Shown here piece by piece: positions 57,719-64,000 of a stretch of 64,000 bases of DNA. The stretch spans positions 36,179,133 to 36,243,132 of the forward strand of contig OX382263.1 of assembly GCA_947507595.1 (NCBI GenBank). The letters are read 5' to 3'. The notes beneath the pieces were generated by a model. That model saw only the letters and a program-made list of their open reading frames with translations, was not told the origin of the DNA and did no database searches. The position numbers were made by a program, and so were the translations under genes. Within the stretch, counting starts at the first letter, position 1; the number at the start of each line of letters is the position of its first letter. This stretch comes from Pyralis farinalis. Taxonomy: Eukaryota; Arthropoda; Insecta; Lepidoptera; Pyralidae.

Positions 57719-58033
57719 ATGGGTCGTCACAAGAAAAAACGTGAGCGAACTAGCGAGTACAAAGAAAATCGCTTGCGTCGTCGTCTGATCGAGGAAATCC
57801 AGACCAGGAGACTTCAGGACAGAGTGCGATCACTAGAAAACATAATTTTAGATAGATCGCAGTCACCGCGCCGCGGCCAGCTCCGCCGTTGTTACAGCTA
57901 CAGCCTGCAGGAAAACGGCGCGAACGCAGGCAGCTTTTATCGGAGGACGGGAGTACAACACCACCGCTACCGGCACCGACTCATAATGGTGCCAGGTCTG
58001 AGACCATCACATCGTCGCCCGGCGAGGTCATGA
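57719..58033 (+). CDS. Small basic coiled-coil ORF ahead of gypsy gag
   Basis: 104 codons from ATG 57719 (MGRHKKKRERTSEYKENRLR) with RRRLIEEIQTRRLQDRVRSL as a likely basic helix or short coiled coil, then a Ser/Arg/Gly tail. Its TGA (58031-58033) overlaps the first ATG of the long gag-pol frame (58030-58032) as ATGA. Either it is a separate upstream protein coupled to gag-pol by stop-start reinitiation, or it is the true gag N-terminus put out of frame by a one-base change between 57856 and 58030. Gag proteins of related elements often start with such a basic segment. Confidence 0.55.
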   Translation: MGRHKKKRERTSEYKENRLRRRLIEEIQTRRLQDRVRSLENIILDRSQSPRRGQLRRCYSYSLQENGANAGSFYRRTGVQHHRYRHRLIMVPGLRPSHRRPARS

Positions 58034-61000
58034 GTGCCTCATTGCCTACACCAGAGGGGGCGGCGGCGGCGCCTTTGAAGGAGAGCGCGCCGCCCGCGCC
58101 ACCGCTCCACGGCGCCGCCGGCGGCGGCGAGGCCGAGGTGGCGAGCATTGGCGAGTGTGCGCCTACGGCGGGTCAGGTGGTTATGACTACACCTGTCAGG
58201 TATGTTGGACGTTGTGACCCTATCCCGGATTTTGACCCGCATTCATCCTTGATCACGACCGAAATATGGATTCGTAAAGTAGAAGGAATCGCTAGTATGT
58301 ATGGTTGGGATGAGAAAACTCTTATGTATAACTGTGCCTCTAAGTTGAAAGGGTACGCGCGGCGTTGGTATGATCAACGTAATGATATCGATCTATCTTG
58401 GTTAGATTTTAAAAATAAATTGTCAACTGCTTTCCCATCCCATAAGAGCAAATTGAGTATGTTACGAGATTTAGTTAATGTCACTAGACAGCCTAATGTT
58501 AGTTATCTACAATTTTATTACGACAAATTAGCGCTTGGTAATGCATGCGATATACCTCCCGCCCTCATCGCGGAGGCTATCATAGGTACGATTGGGAGTG
58601 ACCTGATCGAAGTAGGTGCAATATCGGCTGGTTGTCGTGACCCAGCCACGCTCCTAAACTATTTATCGTCATTGCATATAACACATAACCCTATTTCAGT
58701 GCGTAATACTAATAATAATAACTCAACACGTTTCGGTATGAAAGATAAAAATAGTACCTTTGGCATTAAGTGCCATTCATGTAAAAGACGGGGGCATATT
58801 GCGTCCCGTTGTCCATTAAATATACAGGACAAAGTTTCAAAAATATGTACTTTTTGTGGTAAGCAAGGCCACAGTGACGACAAATGTTATAAAAAAATAC
58901 AAAAATGTTCATATTGCAACAAAGTAGGACATGTAAAGGAAGAGTGTTTGAAACTTAAGAGTCGTAACGCGCATAACAATAACAACATGAACTCTGGTGC
59001 GAATCCGTCAGTGCGTGCGATAAAGGACGTCTCAGGTAACACCAAATATTATATGACTGTGAAGGTCAATGACCTCTCCGTATACGCATTTATAGATTTT
59101 GGTAGTACGTGTGTTACTATAACTGAGTCCATAGCGAAAAAATTACAACTCGAAATTTGCGCCTGTGCGAGTAATAATATTATCACCGGTTTTGGTGGTT
59201 CGAAAATAGTCCCCCTCGGTGAGTCCATCGTTCGCATATCAGCTGACGAAGCTACATGTGATGATATTAAGGTTTACATTGTGCCTGACACCGCTCAGGA
59301 TATTGGTATAATTATAGGTCAGCCATTTACCGACTACAGCGACGTATACGTTATCAAAACACCTACAGCTTTACGAATCTTTAATGCGAACTATTTATCT
59401 CACATGCCTGATATAAATGAAAGCATCGAACGTGTTAGGCTGGTGGCACACCGCGACATTAAATTACAGCCCGGTGTAAATAAAATAGTGCTGTCATGTA
59501 GTGATGTCTCGGGAGCTGTACAAGTACATTCCACCGAGTACCGTAAGCCTAGATCGGAATGCGTTATTCCGAAAAGTACTACGGAAGTATTAGACGGACA
59601 AGCGGCTATAACTATAATCAATCGCGAGTGTGTACCGGTGACTATCCCTGATGGTTGCTGCGTTGCTCGTGCCACTATCATGTCGGGTCAGGAGTCGTAT
59701 AAAATTGGTGATTGCCTGGAACCTTCTGTGTTGATACAGCTGGAAAGCATACTCAGTGAATATTCTGATTGTTTTTCGGAAAACAATAATAAAATAGGTA
59801 AATGCTCAGTCAAAATGAATATAGAGCTTACTAGTGACCAAGCTATCTATTACCGCCCATATCGCATGTCAGCTCAGGATCGTGAGCTTGTTCGGAATAT
59901 TGTTTCCGACCTGTTAGAAAAAGGTATTATCGAGCATTCTAATTCGCCGTACGCAAGTCCGATACTACTCGTGGCCAAAAAGAATGGCGAGAGGCGGCTG
60001 TGCGTCGACTACCGTGCGCTCAATAAAATTACTAAAAAGGAACGATATCCCCTACCCTTAATCCAAGACCAGCTGGATAGGTTGTCTGAGCAACGTGTCT
60101 TCTCTTGTATTGACATTATGTCCGCGTACCACTGTATACAGATGGGTGACGATAGTAAACAATATACGGCATTTATAACACCTGATGGCCATTTCCAATA
60201 CACGCGCATGAGTTTCGGACTCGTTAACGCCCCGTGCGTATTTCAGAGGGCGATGGATTGTATTCTGGGACCGCTTAAGTTTGAATGTGCAACTGCCTAT
60301 CTCGACGATATTCTTATCTATGCTCAAGACCAAAAAAGTGCGTTAGACAATCTACGCGCGGTACTAACTAGAATTCGCAACGCGAATATGACCATACGTT
60401 TAGATAAATGTTCGTTTCTTACGAGTAGCGTTGAGTATCTTGGCCATAAGATACGGAATGGTGAGGTTCAACCAGCCGAGCATAAAATAAACGCCGTGAG
60501 GAACTTCAGGATTCCCGAAAACGTACATGAGGCGAGACAGTTTTTAGGTCTTGTAAGTTATTTCCGTAAGTACGTGCCTGGTTTCGCGACCTTAGCCCGA
60601 CCTATTACACTACTAACAAAAAAAAATCAGCCGTGGGTATGGGGTTCCGAACAGCAACATGCGTTTAACACTTTGACGGCTACTCTGGTTAACCGTCCAG
60701 TGTTAGCGCTCTATAATCCCGCATATGAGACGCAGATTCACACCGACGCGTCAAAGGTCGGTCTCGGGGGTATACTACTTCAAAAGCAACCGGACGACTC
60801 GTGGAAGCCAGTAGCGTACGCCAGTAGGCAGACCACTCCCGCTGAGCAACGTTATCATAGTTGCGAACTGGAGACGCTCGCTGTCGTAATGAGCCTCCAG
60901 AAGTTCCGTGTGTATGTGGGCGGCATTAAGTTCGTGGTCGTCACCGACTGTAGTGCGTTGCGGTGGACTTGGGCCAAACGAGATTTAAATCCACGTATCG

Positions 61001-62346
61001 CTCGATGGTGGCTCGAAGTACAAGGGTACGACTTTGATGTAGTTTATCGGGCGGGACGATCGATGGCGCATGTTGACGCCTTGAGTCGTAATCCGGCTGC
61101 CACTTCAGTTATGCGATGTGTCGAAAAAGATTTGATAGAGGGTTTACAGCAGGATGACGACTCAATACGCGCCACTATCGATCAATTAAAAGATGAACAA
61201 TCCAAGGGCAATAATGGTGGACTGGCCGTAGACTATTCGATCCAAAATAATACTTTATTCCGTAAAGTGAATGGGCATAATAGGGTTGTAGTACCAAAAC
61301 AGTCACGGTGGTCATTGGTACAGACCTTTCACGACAATAATGGTCACGTCAATTCTGGCAAGTCCTATGAAGCAATGAAGAGTAAGTATTGGTTCAGTGG
61401 CATGCGCCGTTTCGTGCAAAAGTATGTTCGTGGATGTATTTCATGTCAGTATGCCAAACGACCGACGGGTCGTAAGGTTGGTCTACTTCACCCTATAGAA
61501 AAGGTGGCCGTACCGTTTCATACTGTCCATGTGGACCATCTTGGTCCGTTTTGCAAGAGTCCTAGCGGTAAAATGTACATTCTTGCTATTATTGACGCGT
61601 TTACTCGCTTTATTTGGATTGAAGCCGTTAAGGACACTAGTTGTTGTAAGGTACTGGGATGTTTTGACCGATTTATTAAAACATTTGGTCTACCAAGTCG
61701 CATTATTAGCGACCGCGGTAAGGCATTTGATTGTCACGAGTTTAAGAAGTATTGTCGGGGCCAACAGATTAAACATGTTTTGACCGCGGTAGCGAGTCCG
61801 AGGGCCAATGGCCAAATAGAACGATTCAATCGGACGATTTTAGATGCCCTAGTTGCATATGTTGGGGAGGACCAAGGTAATTGGGAACAGTATCTACCAA
61901 CTATACAATTAGGATTGAACACTAACGTTAATGACACCACTGGTAAAGCACCAGCGGAATTACTCTACGGATTTCGTCCACGGCTTGCGGGGGACATATT
62001 GGTCCCTACACGCGAGGCTGATTTAGAAAAGCTGCGAGACGCTGCTGCGACGCGCTCTCGAAACACTGCTATACGCGCTAAACAGCGTTTTGACAAAACT
62101 AGACGTGTGGCCCCTTCATTTGAGCCCGGTAATTACGTGTTGGCAGAAAGGAAACTTATAAGGAAGGGGCTTAGGAGTAGCAAACTAATGCCTCGGTATG
62201 ATGGACCTTTTGTCATCGCAAAGGTATTACCTCACGACCGTTTTGTTATAAAGAGTGTAAAACAGCAAGGTAGACGCTATGAGGGCGTATACGCTAGGGA
62301 TAAGCTTAAGCCTTTTGTAATGCCAATTCCAAGTGATTCGGATTGA
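58030..62346 (+). CDS. Gypsy gag-pol polyprotein
   Basis: Open without interruption from ATG 58030 (MSASLPTPEGAAAAPL) to TGA 62346; the frame opens upstream at 57856 without an ATG. Gag: RWYDQRNDIDLSWLDFKNKL. Three CCHC knuckles start at about 58771, 58845 and 58906 (CHSCKRRGHIASRC, CTFCGKQGHSDDKC, CSYCNKVGHVKEEC). Protease AFIDFGSTCVT at about 59090 has DFG instead of DSG/DTG. RT: RRLCVDYRALNKIT, FGLVNAPCVFQRAMD, and YLDD at 60298-60309. RNase H: IHTDASKVGLGG. Integrase: an HHCC finger (HDNNGHVNSGKSYEAMKSKY...CISC) and D, D, E in VDHLGPF, IISDRGKAFD and ANGQIERFNRT. All pol functions are on one polyprotein. Confidence 0.96.
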   Translation: MSASLPTPEGAAAAPLKESAPPAPPLHGAAGGGEAEVASIGECAPTAGQVVMTTPVRYVGRCDPIPDFDPHSSLITTEIWIRKVEGIASMYGWDEKTLMYNCASKLKGYARRWYDQRNDIDLSWLDFKNKLSTAFPSHKSKLSMLRDLVNVTRQPNVSYLQFYYDKLALGNACDIPPALIAEAIIGTIGSDLIEVGAISAGCRDPATLLNYLSSLHITHNPISVRNTNNNNSTRFGMKDKNSTFGIKCHSCKRRGHIASRCPLNIQDKVSKICTFCGKQGHSDDKCYKKIQKCSYCNKVGHVKEECLKLKSRNAHNNNNMNSGANPSVRAIKDVSGNTKYYMTVKVNDLSVYAFIDFGSTCVTITESIAKKLQLEICACASNNIITGFGGSKIVPLGESIVRISADEATCDDIKVYIVPDTAQDIGIIIGQPFTDYSDVYVIKTPTALRIFNANYLSHMPDINESIERVRLVAHRDIKLQPGVNKIVLSCSDVSGAVQVHSTEYRKPRSECVIPKSTTEVLDGQAAITIINRECVPVTIPDGCCVARATIMSGQESYKIGDCLEPSVLIQLESILSEYSDCFSENNNKIGKCSVKMNIELTSDQAIYYRPYRMSAQDRELVRNIVSDLLEKGIIEHSNSPYASPILLVAKKNGERRLCVDYRALNKITKKERYPLPLIQDQLDRLSEQRVFSCIDIMSAYHCIQMGDDSKQYTAFITPDGHFQYTRMSFGLVNAPCVFQRAMDCILGPLKFECATAYLDDILIYAQDQKSALDNLRAVLTRIRNANMTIRLDKCSFLTSSVEYLGHKIRNGEVQPAEHKINAVRNFRIPENVHEARQFLGLVSYFRKYVPGFATLARPITLLTKKNQPWVWGSEQQHAFNTLTATLVNRPVLALYNPAYETQIHTDASKVGLGGILLQKQPDDSWKPVAYASRQTTPAEQRYHSCELETLAVVMSLQKFRVYVGGIKFVVVTDCSALRWTWAKRDLNPRIARWWLEVQGYDFDVVYRAGRSMAHVDALSRNPAATSVMRCVEKDLIEGLQQDDDSIRATIDQLKDEQSKGNNGGLAVDYSIQNNTLFRKVNGHNRVVVPKQSRWSLVQTFHDNNGHVNSGKSYEAMKSKYWFSGMRRFVQKYVRGCISCQYAKRPTGRKVGLLHPIEKVAVPFHTVHVDHLGPFCKSPSGKMYILAIIDAFTRFIWIEAVKDTSCCKVLGCFDRFIKTFGLPSRIISDRGKAFDCHEFKKYCRGQQIKHVLTAVASPRANGQIERFNRTILDALVAYVGEDQGNWEQYLPTIQLGLNTNVNDTTGKAPAELLYGFRPRLAGDILVPTREADLEKLRDAAATRSRNTAIRAKQRFDKTRRVAPSFEPGNYVLAERKLIRKGLRSSKLMPRYDGPFVIAKVLPHDRFVIKSVKQQGRRYEGVYARDKLKPFVMPIPSDSD

Positions 62347-62577
62347 GAACCGGTCATGTTGTTGTACCTACTTATTGACTGTTTGTCGTGTTAATTATTA
62401 AAGTAAACGAGTTATTGTAACATTTTGCTTAATGTTTTACTTGATTTGATCGATTGGATTAAGAACAAATCGATTTGTGTTAGATCGTAACATTATAAAG
62501 ATGGTAATAAAAGGTTGTGATATTCACATGTGTTGTTTTATGTAGTACTACTTACCCTGAGAGGTTATTGAGACTAT
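62347..62577 (+). other. Gypsy 3' non-coding region
   Basis: Follows the gag-pol stop. It has an AT-rich stretch with AATAAAAGG near 62505. No env-like ORF. Confidence 0.6.
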
Positions 62578-62760
62578 GTTTCACCTTAGGAGGTGGGCTA
62601 CAGTCGTCTTAAGAGACCACTGTTATGCATTTATGTTACCCCTTATGAGGTTGGCTACAGTCGTCTCAAGAGACCACTGTCATGCATTTATGTTCCGCCT
62701 TAGGAGGTGAACTACAGACGTCTTAAGAGACCACTGGTGTGCATTTATGTTACACCTTTC
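62578..62760 (+). repeat. Tandem array A in gypsy 3' region (three ~60-bp units)
   Basis: TTAGGAGGTG...CTACAG(T/A)CGTCTTAAG...AGACCACTG...TGCATTTATGTT repeats three times with a few substitutions. Confidence 0.9.
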
Positions 62761-62811
62761 TAGGTAAGATCGATGAGATAAGATCTATGGATTTTCCACC
62801 TTAAGGCGTGG

Positions 62812-63085
62812 ATGTGTCGTACCTTAAAAGGTCGAATGACAATCGGCATTAAGAAGCTGATCTTATATCGCATTTGGGGATATCCAGATGTTTCTCCATT
62901 GATGAGTCGTACCTTAAAAGGTCGAATGACAATCGGCATTAAGAAGCTGATCTTATATCGCATTTGGGAGCATTCAGCTGTGTCTCAATTGATGATTTGT
63001 ACCTTAAGAGGTCGAATGACAATCGGCATTAAGAAGCTGATCTTACCGCACATTTGGGGACATTCGGTTGTTTCCCAAATTCCAC
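62812..63085 (+). repeat. Tandem array B in gypsy 3' region (three 90-bp units)
   Basis: Each unit contains TACCTTAAAAGGTCGAATGA, CAATCGGCATTAAGAAGCTG and ATCTTATATCGCATTTGGG. The period is divisible by three, so a 30-residue repeat (RTLKGRMTIGIKKLILYRIW) stays open through all copies. I treat this as non-coding unless shown otherwise. Confidence 0.85.
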
Positions 63086-63169
63086 ATAAATACAGGTTTA
63101 CCTTGATCGTGGTTATCGAAACGAAAGCACCAGCTACTCGGGGCGAGCACCATTGTCAGAATGGCCGAC

Positions 63170-63364
63170 TGTTAGCTGAACGCAGCGTTAAGCTGCGTAG
63201 AGTTGCCTGAGAACGCCACCAGGCGGCGCAGATGGCGACACCCAGTTCCCGCTCGTATTTCGCGCCCGACTGACAGGCTCCGGATAATTAATATCGAAGT
63301 AAACTGAAAGTTACTAAGAACTAAAAGTTGTTTTATTATCTATTAAGTCGGGGACTCCTTAATA
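63170..63364 (+). repeat. Gypsy 3' LTR
   Basis: Near-identical to 57322-57519, starting TGTTAGCTGAACGCAGCGTT. It follows CATTGTCAGAATGGCCGAC, where a polypurine tract is not obvious. Confidence 0.93.
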
Positions 63365-63369
63365 ATATT

Positions 63370-63830
63370 GACTGTACTTTTAATAAATATTTTCAAAAAA
63401 ATCTCTTCTAGACAACTTGTTTCGATATAATTTTCATTTCATGTAAGTAAATTAATTAGAAAATGTCGCACACATATTTTTCATACTGACTGTACTTTTT
63501 ATGACTACTTTTTTAGAAAGATCTCTTTCAGACAACTTTTTCTGATGCAAATTTTATTTTTGCACTTAATTTGAAAATAAATTGTACACATATTTTTCTG
63601 CTGACTGCACTTTTTGTGAACATTTTCTAATAAAAATCTCTTTCAGACAACTTGTTCCGATGTAATTTGCATTTTTGTGTGATCTTAATTTGAAAATTTC
63701 TCGCCTACACTTTTTTTACAGACTGTACTTTTATGAGTGTGTTTTCTAAAAAACCCCTCTTTCATATGATTTTACATGTATGTACATAATTTGAAAAAAA
63801 AAAAACATGTACACAATTCACATTTTCTTT
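63370..63830. repeat. 115-118-bp minisatellite (four units)
   Basis: GACTGTAC(T)TTT starts recur at 63370, 63488, 63603 and 63721. Each is followed by TTTTCTAA(A)AAAATCTCTT, TCAGACAACTTGTTCCGATG and AATTTGAAAA. The gypsy element sits immediately before the first unit. Confidence 0.85.
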
Positions 63831-64000
63831 TATTTACATTTTAATAAAACCCCCGTATGTGGCCAGCCTATACCTAGCCGCCATTTTGTTAAATGACAAA
63901 TGGCTGCTGTTCGCGCCACTTTTGCGTTCGTCCCTATTCCTTTCCTGTCCTGCTTCCTCTGTCCCTTTCTTGCACAAGCACAAGCACGAGGATCAGAAAG
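63831..64000. other. No gene seen
   Basis: Window-end sequence with CCTTTCCTGTCCTGCTTCC pyrimidine runs. Nothing recognised. Confidence 0.35.

Larger units (their letters stand above)
57322..63364 (+). mobile_element. Near-intact gypsy LTR retrotransposon with ATAT target duplication
   Basis: The 5' LTR (57322-57519) and 3' LTR (63170-63364) are almost identical; the only clear difference is AACTAGTTGTTGTTGTTTTA versus AACTAAAAGTTGTTTTA. ATAT flanks both ends (57318-57321, 63365-63368). Between them lie a small basic ORF, an uninterrupted gag-pol and a 0.8-kb 3' region with two tandem-repeat arrays. There is no envelope gene. Few LTR differences imply recent insertion. Confidence 0.95.

Noticed and set aside
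62812..63210. 132-residue repeat protein in the gypsy 3' region as a gene
   Set aside because: The frame follows a 90-bp tandem repeat and then runs into the LTR; listed as a repeat and raised only as a question.

Overview
This window is a eukaryotic transposable-element graveyard, almost certainly from a lepidopteran. The evidence is a tRNA-derived SINE and several short interspersed repeats typical of moths and butterflies, AT-rich spacers, spliced transposase genes with GT/AG introns, and insect-type P, pogo, mariner, hAT, piggyBac, Harbinger, DIRS, gypsy, copia and non-LTR elements. I found no convincing single-copy host gene and no rRNA, tRNA or CRISPR. The density of nested, decayed insertions suggests heterochromatin, possibly a W chromosome; that is inference.

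Layout. 1-5.3 kb: three non-LTR retrotransposon remnants, one split by a SINE. 5.4-11.4 kb: an interspersed repeat, a LINE ORF1 remnant, and a decayed minus-strand gene of a large uncharacterised arthropod family (7.27-10.85 kb) broken by an 869-bp solo LTR with a 4-bp target-site duplication (TSD) and by a second SINE. 11.6-20.0 kb: a 74-bp satellite array split by a 6.96-kb DNA transposon with terminal inverted repeats (TIRs, 12359-19316). It carries a spliced gene of a GQNRNR-motif (DUF7869-like) family, itself invaded by a hAT MITE and a LINE. 20.2-26.6 kb: a complete P-like element with TIRs, an 8-bp TSD and a THAP-domain gene containing a triplicated exon. 26.9-30.6 kb: a second GQNKN-type gene, split by a 2.5-kb hAT element that contains a 393-bp foldback with two hammerhead-ribozyme-like motifs. 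30.6-37.4 kb: a DUF8207-like fragment, a Harbinger transposase split by an antisense MADF gene and a mariner, and a copia remnant. 37.5-46.9 kb: an R1-clade endonuclease fragment, two decayed pogo elements, tandem interspersed repeats and a decayed LINE. 46.9-54.6 kb: a Tc1/mariner-superfamily (DDE_3) element with a spliced transposase whose third intron hosts a near-complete DIRS element. 54.6-57.3 kb: fragments of an RLE-type LINE, a copia RT, the interspersed repeat and a piggyBac. 57.3-63.4 kb: a nearly intact gypsy LTR retrotransposon. 63.4-63.8 kb: a 115-118-bp minisatellite.

The sequences relate to one another mainly by nesting rather than by a shared pathway. TSDs and retained splice sites allow insertion order to be read at many places. 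The likely live or recently active elements are the gypsy (near-identical LTRs, open gag-pol), the DIRS and, structurally, the P-like element.
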